From contig JADKGA010000002.1 of assembly GCA_016717165.1 (NCBI GenBank), forward strand, positions 1,674,001 through 1,738,000: 64,000 bases of DNA, given 5' to 3'. The notes under the pieces were generated by a model, which made no database searches, was not told where the DNA came from, and saw nothing but the letters and a program-made list of their open reading frames with translations. Positions 36,288 through 45,219 of this stretch are shown here, in pieces; within the stretch, counting starts at the first letter, position 1; each line of letters opens with the position of its first letter. Position numbers and translations under genes: made by a program. The stretch comes from Candidatus Lutibacillus vidarii. GTDB lineage: Bacteria > Actinomycetota > Actinomycetes > Actinomycetales > Dermatophilaceae.

Positions 36288-37614
36288 TGATCGGCCTTTC
36301 CTCGGGCATGCGGTAATGCCTGTGACGCGTATTGAGAGCAAGCGCGGTCGCGGTGGTCACCGTGCCGATCCGGCCGACATACATCAGCCCCATGAGCACG
36401 AGCTGGGCCGCGCCGGGCAGGGTCGCGGTGATGCCGGTGGACAGTCCGACGGTCCCGAAGGCCGAGATCGCCTCGAAGGCGACGAGGTCGAGGGAATGGT
36501 CGGTGAGGATGAGCAGGGAGAAGGTGCCGAGTGCGACGACCCCGATGGCGAGCAGGACCACAGTGACGGCCTGGCGCAGGGTGTCGGAGGGCACCCTGCG
36601 GTTGCCGACGACGACATCGCGCTCGCCGCGAATCTCGTTCCAGATGACGAAGGCCAGCAGGATGAAGGTGCCGACCTTGATGCCGCCGGCGGTGCCGGCC
36701 GACCCGCCACCGATGAACATCAAGGCGTCGTCCAGCGCCAGGGTCTCGTGGTTGACCTTGCCGTAGTCGATGGCGTTGAAGCCCGCGGTCCGCGGGGTGA
36801 TCCCGCCGATGAGCGCGTTGATCGTCTTGCCCCACACCGACATCGGGCCGATGGTGTTCGGGTTGTTCCACTCCGAGACGGCGAAGCCGACGCAGCCGAT
36901 GACGAGGAGGCTGAAGTAGCCGAGGATCGTCACCCGGGCGTGGACGGTCCACTTGTCCGGGGTCCGCCACCGCCGGTAGAGCTCGTAGAAGACCGGGAAA
37001 CCCAGCCCACCGGCGACGATCGCGGCGCAGATCGGCCCGATGATCCAGATGTCCTGGTTGAACCCCGTGAGGTTGTCCGAGTACAGCGCGAAGCCGGCGT
37101 TGTTGAAGGCCGAGATCGAGTGGAACAGCCCCTGCCACAGCGATGCCCCGACGGAGTAGCCGTAGCCGACGTAGAAGCGGATGGCGAGCACGAGCGCGAT
37201 GGACAGCTCGGTGACCAGGACGGTGACCCCGACGGTCCGCAGGATGGCCTTGACATTGCCCATCGAGCTCGCGTGCGTCTCGCCCTGGGCGATGAGCCTC
37301 TGGCTCAGCCCCAGCCGTCCGCCGACGAGGATGGCGAGCAGGGTCGCCATGGTCATGATGCCGAAGCCGCCGACCTGGATGAGCAGCATGATGACGACCT
37401 GTCCGAAGGTCGACCAGTGGGTGGCCGTGTCGACGACCGACAACCCGGTGACGCAGGAGGCCGATACCGCGGTGAAGGCTGCGGCGAGGACGTTCGGGGC
37501 CTCGTCAGCGTTGGTCCGCGAGATCGGCAGGCACAGGGCGACGGTCCCGATCGTCAGCAGCGTCGAGAACAGGACGGGGACGATCCGACCCGGCCGCCGC
37601 ACCCACTGCAGCAC
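36280..37614 (-). CDS. trkH: TrkH/KtrB-type potassium channel subunit
   Basis: A 444-residue membrane protein forming the ion path of a Trk/Ktr potassium uptake system. It contains four pore-loop repeats with the filter glycine: AVSASCVTGLSVVDT, ISAFNNAGFALYSDN, ITPRTAGFNAIDYG and ISAFGTVGLSTGITA. GGGSAGTAGGIKVGT is another conserved block. First gene of the trkH-trkA pair. About 200 bases of non-coding DNA separate it from the divergent NUDIX-like gene. Confidence 0.93.
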   Translation of the reverse strand: MLQWVRRPGRIVPVLFSTLLTIGTVALCLPISRTNADEAPNVLAAAFTAVSASCVTGLSVVDTATHWSTFGQVVIMLLIQVGGFGIMTMATLLAILVGGRLGLSQRLIAQGETHASSMGNVKAILRTVGVTVLVTELSIALVLAIRFYVGYGYSVGASLWQGLFHSISAFNNAGFALYSDNLTGFNQDIWIIGPICAAIVAGGLGFPVFYELYRRWRTPDKWTVHARVTILGYFSLLVIGCVGFAVSEWNNPNTIGPMSVWGKTINALIGGITPRTAGFNAIDYGKVNHETLALDDALMFIGGGSAGTAGGIKVGTFILLAFVIWNEIRGERDVVVGNRRVPSDTLRQAVTVVLLAIGVVALGTFSLLILTDHSLDLVAFEAISAFGTVGLSTGITATLPGAAQLVLMGLMYVGRIGTVTTATALALNTRHRHYRMPEERPIIG

Positions 37615-37814
37615 AGCTCACCCCCGGCTTCGACGGACACTAGGAATCCCCTCGGCTGGGCCGAGGAGCGGCACCACTCTAGGCGGACCGGGGCGAGGGC
37701 GCACCGACCCCGCACCCAGGATCGTCCCAATGGCCCTTGGCCTTCGTCCCATCCGCGGCCCGCCGCGTCGACACCCGGGTGCGGTTCTCGACGCGAGGCT
37801 GCTAGAACAGCACC

Positions 37815-38348
37815 ATGACGAAGACCGACACCCGCAGCGCCTGGCTCTCGCCCGAGGAGCTGCGCGACGCGCGCGACCGGCTCCCGATCGTGTATGTCGA
37901 CCTGGTCCCGGTCCGGGTCGACGAGCGCAGCGTCGTCACCTCGGTCGGGCTGTTGCTGCGAGCCTCCCAGGATGGCGAGATCCGTCGCGAGCTGGTCTCC
38001 GGGCGGGTGCTCTACCACGAGCGCATCCGCGACGCGATCATCCGGCATATCGAGAAGGACCTCGGGCCGGTCTCGCTCCCCCAGGTGCCGCTCTCCCCGC
38101 AACCGTTCACCATCGCGGAGTACTTCCCCACGCCCGGCGTGACGGCCTACCACGACCCGCGTCAGCACGCGATCTCGCTCGCCTTCGTCGTCGTCGTCAT
38201 GGGCGACTGCTCGCCGCAGCAGGACGCCCTCGACCTGGCCTGGCTCACCCCGACGGAGGCCTGCGCGGTCGCCCTGACCGGCGACATGACCGGCGGGCAT
38301 GGCGTCCTGCTGCGCCAGGCGATGGCACACCTCGGCTTCCCGATCTGA
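37815..38348 (+). CDS. NUDIX-hydrolase-like DUF4916 protein
   Basis: A 177-residue protein of the DUF4916 family, related in fold to NUDIX hydrolases. It starts WLSPEELRDARDRLPIVYVDLVPVRVD; GLLLRAS and RELVSGRVLYHERIRDAIIRHIEKDLG replace the Nudix box region, without the full GX5EX7REUXEEXGU pattern. Catalysis is therefore doubtful. Found widely in actinobacteria, function unknown. Divergent from trkH. Confidence 0.75.
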   Translation: MTKTDTRSAWLSPEELRDARDRLPIVYVDLVPVRVDERSVVTSVGLLLRASQDGEIRRELVSGRVLYHERIRDAIIRHIEKDLGPVSLPQVPLSPQPFTIAEYFPTPGVTAYHDPRQHAISLAFVVVVMGDCSPQQDALDLAWLTPTEACAVALTGDMTGGHGVLLRQAMAHLGFPI

Positions 38349-38379
38349 CAGGGGTCTCCGGGCGCCGGGGCCATCTCGC

Positions 38380-38622
38380 CGCGTCAGAGGGCGCCCGGGT
38401 CCGGAGGACCGCGAGCACCCGGAGGCGGTAGCGCTGGGGCTCGTCCGCGCAGTCATCCACCGAGGTGAGGACGAAGGCGCCGCGACGCACCCGGATCACG
38501 TCGCCGGCGCGGACCAGCTCCACCAGCCCAGATGGACCGACACCCACCCCGTAGGCGTCCGCGGACGAGAAGACACCCTGCCGCGCGCGGGCGACCGCGG
38601 CCAGTCGTGGGTTCATGAGCAT
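38380..38622 (-). pseudogene. N-terminal remnant of an AbiEi-type (type IV TA antitoxin domain) protein
   Basis: The first 75 or so residues, NPRLAAVARARQGVFSSADA then GLVELVRAGDVIRVRRGAFV and LRVLAVLRTRAPSDAA, match the winged-helix N-terminus of AbiEi-like proteins that are scattered through actinobacterial genomes. Homology ends abruptly near 38385 and the frame then runs into the opposite-strand NUDIX-like gene. The full proteins are around 300 residues, so this is a truncated relic. No toxin partner is visible. Confidence 0.65.
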
Positions 38623-38680
38623 CAGGGTCGTGGCGGCATACCACCGCCCACAACCGGCCCGGACCAGCCCTGTGGATCAC

Positions 38681-40642
38681 TCAGCGGGGGGTGAGCGGCA
38701 GCAGGGTCCGCCCGGTCGGACCGATCTCGATCGACGTGCCGAGCTGCGGGCACACGCCGCAGTCGAAGCACGGGGTCCACCGGCAGTCGTCGACCTCGTG
38801 CTCGGCCAACGCGTCCTGCCAGTCGGCCCAGAGCCAGTCCTTGTCGAGCCCGGAGTCGAGGTGGTCCCACGGGAGGACCTCCGCGTGGTCCCGTTCCCGG
38901 GTCGTGTACCAGTTGACGTCCAGCCCGTATGGCGCCAAGGTCTCGGCAGCGCAGCGCATCCATCGCTCGAAGCTGAAGTGCTCAGACCACCCGTCGAAGC
39001 GGCCGCCGTCGCGCCATACCGCCTCGATGACCCGACCGACCCGGCGGTCACCGCGGGAGAGCAGGCCCTCGACGATGCCGGGCTGACCGTCGTGGTAGCG
39101 GAAGCCGATGGCCGAGGCGTACCGCCGGTCGGCCCGGATCGCGTCGCGGAGCAGGTGGAGCCGGCGGTCGACATCCTCGGCGGCGAGCTGGCCGGCCCAC
39201 TGGAAGGGGGTGTGCGCCTTCGGGACGAAGCCGCCGATCGAGACGGTGCACCGGATGTCCCGGGTCCCGGCCACCTTCCGGCCCGTGTCGATGACCCGCT
39301 GGGCGACCTCGGCGATCTGCAGGACGTCGGCATCGGTCTCGGTCGGCAGCCCGCACATGAAGTAGAGCTTGACCTGGCGCCAGCCCGCGGCATACGCCGC
39401 GGCGACCGTGGCAATGAGGTCCTCCTCGGTGACCATCTTGTTGATCACCCGGCGGATCCGCTCCGAGCCGCCCTCGGGCGCGAAGGTCAGCCCCGAGCGT
39501 CGGCCGCCCCGGGTCAGCTCGTTGGCGAGGTCGATATTGAAGGCGTCCACCCGGGTCGACGGCAGCGAGAGACCGACCTGGGTGGCCTCGTACCGGTCGG
39601 CGAGCCCCCGGGCGATCTCGGCAATTTCGGTATGGTCAGCCGACGACAGCGAGAGCAGCCCGACCTCCTCGTAGCCGGTGGCGGCCAGGCCCCGGGCGAC
39701 CATCTCCCCGATCCCGGTGATCGAGCGTTCCCGAACCGGCCGGGTGATCATCCCGGCCTGGCAGAACCGGCAGCCTCGGGTGCAGCCCCGGAAGATCTCC
39801 ACCGACATCCGCTCGTGGACCGACTCGGCGATCGGCACCAGCGGCTGCTTCGGGTAGGGCCATGAGTCGAGGTCGGTCACGGTGTGCTTGCGGACCCGCC
39901 ACGGCACCCCGGCCCGGGCGAGCTCGGCGCGTGGGGCCACCCGCTGGATCCGGCCGTCGGGCAGGTAGGTGACGTCGTAGAACGCCGGGACGTAGACATC
40001 GGCCTCGGCCGCGAGCCGGACGAGCAGCCCGTGCCGCCCGCCGACGCGGCCACCGGCCTTCCACGAGCCGATGACATCGGTCACCGCGAGGACGGCCTCC
40101 TCCCCGTCGCCGATGGCGACGGCGTCGACGAAGTCCGCGACCGGCTCGGGGTTGAAGGACACATGCCCGCCGATGAGGACCACCGGGTCGTCCTCACCCC
40201 GGTCGGCCGCGAGCAGCGGGATGCCGGACAGGTCGAGCGTGGTGAGCAGGTTGGTGTAGCCGAGCTCGGTGGACAGCGAGACCCCGAGGACGTCGAAGTC
40301 GGCGACCCGCCGATGGGCCTCGAGGGTCAGCTGCGGGACCTCGTGCTGGCGCAGCAGCGCCTCGAGGTCCGGCCAGATCGCATAGGTCCGTTCGGCGAGG
40401 GCGTCGGGCCGCTCGTTGAGCACCTCGTAGAGGATCATCAGGCCCTGGTTGGGCAGGCCGATCTCGTAGGCGTCCGGATAGTGGAGCACCCAGCGCACGG
40501 TGAGCTCCTCGCCGCCCGGCCCGAAACCGCCGACCTGCCAGTCCTTGATGGTCGAGTTCAGCTCGCCGCCGATGTACTGCACCGGCTTGCTCACCCGCCC
40601 GAGCAATGGCTCGAGGGCGTCGAAGTGGGAGTCGCCAGGCAT
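38681..40642 (-). CDS. B12-binding-domain radical SAM protein, TIGR03960 family
   Basis: A 653-residue protein. The N-terminal region (PVQYIGGELNSTIKDWQ, YPDAYEIGLPNQGLMILYEVLN) and B12-binding-like domain (VLGVSLSTELGYTNLLTTLD, VLIGGHVSFNPEPVADFVDA) precede a radical SAM core with the cluster motif RGCTRGCRFCQAG (about residue 285). Then come GYEEVGLLSLSSADH and the C-terminal CFDCGVCPQLG. This is the TIGR03960 family, which in most actinobacteria sits beside TIGR03936 (DUF2344) and ribonuclease E/G genes. That partner is absent here. Substrate unknown. ATG 40642 is chosen over 40759 because the extension has no homology-like content and overlaps the divergent promoter region. Confidence 0.88.
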   Translation of the reverse strand: MPGDSHFDALEPLLGRVSKPVQYIGGELNSTIKDWQVGGFGPGGEELTVRWVLHYPDAYEIGLPNQGLMILYEVLNERPDALAERTYAIWPDLEALLRQHEVPQLTLEAHRRVADFDVLGVSLSTELGYTNLLTTLDLSGIPLLAADRGEDDPVVLIGGHVSFNPEPVADFVDAVAIGDGEEAVLAVTDVIGSWKAGGRVGGRHGLLVRLAAEADVYVPAFYDVTYLPDGRIQRVAPRAELARAGVPWRVRKHTVTDLDSWPYPKQPLVPIAESVHERMSVEIFRGCTRGCRFCQAGMITRPVRERSITGIGEMVARGLAATGYEEVGLLSLSSADHTEIAEIARGLADRYEATQVGLSLPSTRVDAFNIDLANELTRGGRRSGLTFAPEGGSERIRRVINKMVTEEDLIATVAAAYAAGWRQVKLYFMCGLPTETDADVLQIAEVAQRVIDTGRKVAGTRDIRCTVSIGGFVPKAHTPFQWAGQLAAEDVDRRLHLLRDAIRADRRYASAIGFRYHDGQPGIVEGLLSRGDRRVGRVIEAVWRDGGRFDGWSEHFSFERWMRCAAETLAPYGLDVNWYTTRERDHAEVLPWDHLDSGLDKDWLWADWQDALAEHEVDDCRWTPCFDCGVCPQLGTSIEIGPTGRTLLPLTPR

Positions 40643-40727
40643 GGGCTCCAGGGTAGGTTGCCCTTCCCTCGCGACCAAACGGCCCGCTGCGCGACACACT
40701 TGGCGGTATGGCGGACAGGTACCGGGT

Positions 40728-41306
40728 ATGACGACCTCCGCTCCGGACCCGCCACCCACCGACGCAGAGATCCGGTTCCGCCGGGTCTACGAGCAGACCT
40801 ACGCCGACCTGCTCCGCTTCGTCCAGCGCCGGGTCCACCCCAGCCAGGCCGAGGATGTCGTCGCAGAGACCTTCCTCGTCGCCTGGCGCCGGCTCGACGA
40901 CCTGCCCACCGAGCTCGACGACACTCGGGCCTGGCTGTTCGGGACCGCGCGGCACACACTGCTCAACGAGCATCGGGCGCAGGGGCGTCGAGCGGCGCTC
41001 GGCGTCCGGATCGCCGAGGCGGCATACCAGTCGCCGGCGCTGGCCGGGGTCGACCCCGAACTCGTCGGCTTGCGCGTCGACCTCGCGCAGGCCTGGCGCC
41101 GGCTCACCCCCGAGGCCCAGGAGTGCCTGGCCCTGGCCGCCTGGGACGGCCTCACCGCCCCGCAGGCCGCCGCGGTGCTGCGCATCTCGCCGGTCGCCTT
41201 CCGGCTCCGGCTCAGCCGTGCCCGACGGGCGCTGCGCCGCTACCTCGACCTCAGCGCACCCTCCCCCTCCCCCCGCACTGCCCTCACCGAAGGGAGCACG
41301 TCATGA
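40728..41306 (+). CDS. ECF-type sigma-70 family factor
   Basis: A 192-residue RNA polymerase sigma factor. Region 2 is RFRRVYEQTYADLLRFVQRR followed by AEDVVAETFLVAWRRLDDLP; region 4 is RLTPEAQECLALAAWDGLTA and VAFRLRLSRARRALRR. It lacks regions 1 and 3, as ECF factors do. The stop overlaps the start of the following membrane-protein gene (ATGA), which suggests coupled synthesis and that the membrane protein controls the sigma factor. Target promoters not determined. Start ATG 40728. Confidence 0.9.
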   Translation: MTTSAPDPPPTDAEIRFRRVYEQTYADLLRFVQRRVHPSQAEDVVAETFLVAWRRLDDLPTELDDTRAWLFGTARHTLLNEHRAQGRRAALGVRIAEAAYQSPALAGVDPELVGLRVDLAQAWRRLTPEAQECLALAAWDGLTAPQAAAVLRISPVAFRLRLSRARRALRRYLDLSAPSPSPRTALTEGSTS

Positions 41307-42217
41307 CCACCACCGGGAAGCCCATCCTCGACCCGACCACCGACACCGCCCTGCGCAGCCTCGACCCGGCCGGACCCGCAGCGGACGTCCACGGCACCGA
41401 CGCCCAGGCCCTCCTGGCCCGGATCGTCGCCACCGACCCGGCGGCGGGACTCACCTCAGCCGAAGCCGGCAGCGCTGCCAGCGGCAGGGCCGGCGACACG
41501 GCCACCGCGGACACACCCCGCCGCCCGATGCCGATGCGGCGCCGACTCGTTCTGGCCGGGGCCGCGGTCGCCGGAGCCGTCGCCTTCACCATCGTCCCTG
41601 GGCTCGGCGGGAGCTCACCGGCCTTCGCCGGGTGGACCGCCACCCCCAGCGGCGTCCAGGCCACCGACCTGGCCAGCGCCGCGGCGGGCTGCAAGGACTA
41701 CCTCGGCCGTGCCCTCCCGCCGGCCAAGCCCGGCGAGGACCCCAATATGCCGACCGCCGCCGATGTCTTCGCGAGCACACCGGTCATCGCCGAGCGTCGG
41801 GGCGACTGGACCTTCGTCCTCATGGCCAGCGCCGAGTTCGAGGTCTCCTGCCTGACCTCCGGGAGGTCCTACGGCAGCGGCGCCATCGACCCCGCGCGGC
41901 AGGTGAGCCTCAAGCCGCGGGAGGCCCTGGTGACGAGCGTCGGGGCGAGCACCTTCGACAGTGACGGCTACCTCAGCGTCAACGGGCTGGTCGGGTCCGA
42001 GATCATCGGGGTGACCGTCCACGCGGATGGCACCGACGTCCGGGCCACGGTGAAGTCCGGCCGCTTCCTGGCCTGGTGGCCGGAGAAGTCCCTCCGCGAC
42101 AAGAGCTCGCCGTTCCCGAGCGTCCGGCTCTCGCTGACCTTCGTCGACGGGAAGTCCGTGGATCTGACCGCCGAACAGTCGGCGCCACTGTCGGGCCACG
42201 GGTCGAGCAGGGGCTGA
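41303..42217 (+). CDS. single-pass membrane protein coupled to the ECF sigma factor
   Basis: A 304-residue protein. About 75 cytoplasmic residues without a zinc-binding HxxxCxxC motif precede one membrane segment (LVLAGAAVAGAVAFTIVPGL), then an extracytoplasmic domain of about 200 residues with two cysteines (AAAGCKDYLG, FEVSCLTSG) that could pair. The arrangement suits an anti-sigma factor or a surface sensor for the adjacent sigma factor, but no known anti-sigma domain is recognisable. Overlaps the sigma gene by four bases. Function inferred from context only. Confidence 0.65.
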   Translation: MTTTGKPILDPTTDTALRSLDPAGPAADVHGTDAQALLARIVATDPAAGLTSAEAGSAASGRAGDTATADTPRRPMPMRRRLVLAGAAVAGAVAFTIVPGLGGSSPAFAGWTATPSGVQATDLASAAAGCKDYLGRALPPAKPGEDPNMPTAADVFASTPVIAERRGDWTFVLMASAEFEVSCLTSGRSYGSGAIDPARQVSLKPREALVTSVGASTFDSDGYLSVNGLVGSEIIGVTVHADGTDVRATVKSGRFLAWWPEKSLRDKSSPFPSVRLSLTFVDGKSVDLTAEQSAPLSGHGSSRG

Positions 42218-42238
42218 CCGGCATACCGCCGAGACCGA

Positions 42239-42277
42239 CGGAAGGGGGCACCCGGGTCGACCGGGTGCCCCCTTCCG
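42239..42277. terminator. bidirectional terminator hairpin
   Basis: Perfect 17-bp stem (42239-42255 and 42261-42277) with a 5-nt loop, followed on the plus strand by CTGTGTTT. It lies between the converging ECF-operon end (42217) and the acyl-CoA ligase end (42307). Confidence 0.88.
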
Positions 42278-42306
42278 CTGTGTTTCCGGGCTCGTGCCCG
42301 CGTCGG

Positions 42307-44145
42307 CTACTGGTACATCGCCTCGATGCGGTCCGAGTACTTGTCGACGACCGCCCGGCGCCGCAGCTTCAGGCTCGGGGTGAGCATGCCGGCGTCGATG
42401 GTGAGGTCCTCCTCCAGGAGAGTGAACTTCTTGATCGTCTCCCACCGGTTGAGGGTGCCATTGAGCTGGTCGACATACCCCTGGACCATCTGGTGACAGG
42501 CCGTCGAGGTGACGATCTCGTGGTAGGCCTTGCCAGCCATGCCGTTCTCGGCAGCCCACCCGGCGAGAGCCTCCTCATCGAGGGTGATGATCGCGGAGGC
42601 GAAGTTGCGGCCATCCCCGGCGACGAGCATCTGGCTGACGTACGGGCACAGCCCCTTGAAGGTCGACTCGATCTGGCTCGGGGCGATGTACTTGCCGCCC
42701 GAGGTCTTGAAGAGGTCCTTCTTGCGGTCGGTGATGCGGACGTAGCCACGACCGTCGACCTCGCCGATGTCACCGGTGTGCAGCCAGCCGTCCTCGAGCG
42801 CCTCGGCGGTCGCCTCGGGCTTGTTGTGGTAGCCGCGCATGATGCCCGGCCCCTTCATGAGGATCTCGCCGTCCTCGGCGATCTTCAGCTCGGTCCCGGG
42901 CAGCGGCAGACCGACCGAGCCGTACTGGTACCCACCCGGGGCGGGCCGGTTGACGACCGAGGCGGCGCTGGACTCGGTCAGCCCATAACCCTCGATGATG
43001 ATGAGCCCGGCGGCACCGAACCACTCGGCGACATCCCGGTTGAGGGCGGCCGAGCCGGAGATGAAGAAGCGGACCCGGCCGCCAAAGCGCTCGCGCACCT
43101 TGTGCAGGACGAGCTTGTCGGCCAGGGCATACTGCACGCCCAGCAGACCGGAGGGGGACTCGCCCTTCTCGCGCAGGGCGCTGACCTGGCGACCGACTCC
43201 GAAGGCCCAGCCGAAGAGCTTCTCCTTCACGCCGCCGTCGGAGGCGACCATCATCGAGATCCGGCCATAGGCCTTCTCGAAGATGCGGGGCGCTGCCCCC
43301 ATGAAGGTGGGCTTGACGACGGCGAGGTTCTCGACGATCTTGTCGATCCGGCCGTCGACCACCGTGGGGAAACCGATCTGGATCGGCAGGGTGAGCAGCA
43401 CCTTGCCGAAGGAGTGGGACAACGGGAGCCAGAGGTACTGGAGGTCGTCGCTGCTGAGGATGTGGACCGAGTCGACCGCGGCTCCTTCGTAGACCCAGCA
43501 GTCGTGGGTGAGCAGCGCACCCTTGGGCCGACCGGTCGTCCCGGAGGTGTAGATGATCGTCGCCAGCGTGTCGGAGGTCAGGCCTTCGATCCGGTCGTCG
43601 ACGACGCTGGGGTGGGCCTTGAGGTAGTCCGCGCCGCGCTGCGCCAGCTCCGCTGCGGTCATCACCCACTCGCCGTCGCCCTCGCCATCGATGACGACGA
43701 CCTTGAGCAGGCCGGGCAGCCGGGTCCGGGACGTCCGCAGCTTCTCGACCTGCGCCATGTCCTCGGCGAAGACCACCTTGCTGTCGGAGTCGTCGACGAT
43801 ATAGGCGACGTCATCGACCGATGAGGTCGGGTAGACGGTCGTCGTCGCCGCGCCGGCGGACATGATGGCCAGGTCGGCCACCACCCACTCGTAGCGCGTC
43901 GTCGCAGCGATGGCCACGCGGTCCTGCGGCGCGACCCCGAGTGCGATGAGCCCGGCAGCCCAGAGGTCGGCCTGTTCGCGGGTCTGGGTCCAGGTCACCG
44001 ACTTCCACTCGCCGTCCCGGAAGTACCGGAAGGCCTCTTGGTTCGCGCTGCGGCGAACTCGGTCGCGGAAGAGGTGGGCCAGTGACGTCGCGCGGTTCTC
44101 GACGAGCGCGTGGTCGATGCTCTCGGTCGGAGCAGACAGCTGCAT
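42307..44145 (-). CDS. long-chain fatty-acid-CoA ligase (FadD15-like)
   Basis: A 612-residue AMP-forming ligase that activates fatty acids to acyl-CoA. Signature blocks: ATIIYTSGTTGRPKGALLTH (P-loop), LPLSHSFGKVLL, FFISGSAALNRDVAEWFGAAG, IIEGYGLTESSAASVVNRP, GWLHTGDIGEVDGRGYVRIT and DRKKDLFKTSGGKYIAPSQIE. The gene stands alone between the ribF cluster and the ECF operon, with a strong terminator downstream. Chain-length preference not readable. Confidence 0.92.
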   Translation of the reverse strand: MQLSAPTESIDHALVENRATSLAHLFRDRVRRSANQEAFRYFRDGEWKSVTWTQTREQADLWAAGLIALGVAPQDRVAIAATTRYEWVVADLAIMSAGAATTTVYPTSSVDDVAYIVDDSDSKVVFAEDMAQVEKLRTSRTRLPGLLKVVVIDGEGDGEWVMTAAELAQRGADYLKAHPSVVDDRIEGLTSDTLATIIYTSGTTGRPKGALLTHDCWVYEGAAVDSVHILSSDDLQYLWLPLSHSFGKVLLTLPIQIGFPTVVDGRIDKIVENLAVVKPTFMGAAPRIFEKAYGRISMMVASDGGVKEKLFGWAFGVGRQVSALREKGESPSGLLGVQYALADKLVLHKVRERFGGRVRFFISGSAALNRDVAEWFGAAGLIIIEGYGLTESSAASVVNRPAPGGYQYGSVGLPLPGTELKIAEDGEILMKGPGIMRGYHNKPEATAEALEDGWLHTGDIGEVDGRGYVRITDRKKDLFKTSGGKYIAPSQIESTFKGLCPYVSQMLVAGDGRNFASAIITLDEEALAGWAAENGMAGKAYHEIVTSTACHQMVQGYVDQLNGTLNRWETIKKFTLLEEDLTIDAGMLTPSLKLRRRAVVDKYSDRIEAMYQ

Positions 44146-44225
44146 TGGTGCCTCCGGGTCGCGGTGCGGGGGTTAGCCCGATCGTGTCAGGCCGGGCCGG
44201 TCCGGTCCAGCCTGTCATGTCCCCG

Positions 44226-45176
44226 TCATCGATGCAGCAGAATCTCCCGACAGCGCGCACAGTCCCGGTGCATCGTAGTGATGAGCTCGTCCACGGCGTC
44301 GAACTTCAGCGTCGGGCGGAGCCTCTCGACGAAGTCGATGGCGACGTTCTCGTCATAGAGCTCGAGGTCGTCCCGATCGAGGACGTACGCCTCGACTCGA
44401 CGCTGCAGACCGTCGAACGTGGGGTTCGTCCCGATCGAGACCGCCGCGGGGAGCCGTCGCTCCGGGTCCTCGGGTGCGGCGTCGAGCCGGACCAGCCAGC
44501 CGGCATACACCCCGTCCGCGGGGATGAAACCCACGGCATCCTGGCTGAGGTTCGCCGTCGGGAAGCCGAGCAGACGGCCCCGGTGGTCGCCATGGACGAC
44601 CTGGCCGGTGACCCGGTGCGGGCGGCCGAGCAGTGTGGCCGCGGTGACGACGTCACCCTCGGCCAGGAGCGCGCGCACCTCGGTCGAGGACCAGCGGTGG
44701 CCGACCCCCACGTCGTCGAGGACGACGACGTCGAAGCCGTATGCCGCCCCGAGCTCGCGCAGGGTGTCGACATTCCCGGAGTTGCGGACCCCGAAGCGGG
44801 TGTCCCGCCCGACGACGACGGCCCGGGCGGCCAGCGCGCCGACGAAGACCTCGGCGACGAACTCCTCGGGGGTCTGGGCGGCGAGCTCGCGGGTGAAGGT
44901 GAGGACGAGCACCCCCGCGATCCCGGTGTCCTCGAGCAGCCCGACCCGCTCCGCAAGCGAGGTCACCGCGGACGGGGCCCGGTCGGGGGCAAGGACGGCG
45001 AGGGGGTGCGGGTCGAAGGTGACCGCCACCGGGGTGGCGCCGCGCGCGGCCGCCTCGACGACGACCCGCTCGAGCACTGCCCGGTGGCCGCGGTGCACGC
45101 CGTCGAAGTTGCCGAGGGTGACGACCGTCGGACCGAGGTCGCCGGGGAGGGCGTCGAGGCCGGTCCAGGTGCGCAC
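44226..45176 (-). CDS. ribF: bifunctional riboflavin kinase/FAD synthetase
   Basis: A 316-residue enzyme that converts riboflavin to FMN and FAD. The N-terminal adenylyltransferase domain has VTLGNFDGVHRGHRAVLERV and RWSSTEVRALLAEGDV. The C-terminal kinase domain has GRGRLLGFPTAN-type LLGFPTANLS, GVYAGWLVRLD, AAVSIGTNPTFDG and YDENVAIDFVERLRPTLKFD. Start is GTG 45176 (VRTWTGLDALPG), which fits the family; the longer frame to 45383 lies inside the upstream paiB-like gene. It normally follows truB; here a PaiB-like gene lies between. Confidence 0.94.
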   Translation of the reverse strand: MRTWTGLDALPGDLGPTVVTLGNFDGVHRGHRAVLERVVVEAAARGATPVAVTFDPHPLAVLAPDRAPSAVTSLAERVGLLEDTGIAGVLVLTFTRELAAQTPEEFVAEVFVGALAARAVVVGRDTRFGVRNSGNVDTLRELGAAYGFDVVVLDDVGVGHRWSSTEVRALLAEGDVVTAATLLGRPHRVTGQVVHGDHRGRLLGFPTANLSQDAVGFIPADGVYAGWLVRLDAAPEDPERRLPAAVSIGTNPTFDGLQRRVEAYVLDRDDLELYDENVAIDFVERLRPTLKFDAVDELITTMHRDCARCREILLHR

Positions 45177-45219
45177 GACGCCCCACTCTAGTGGGCCGGT
45201 GGGGGCGGCTCGCGCACCC

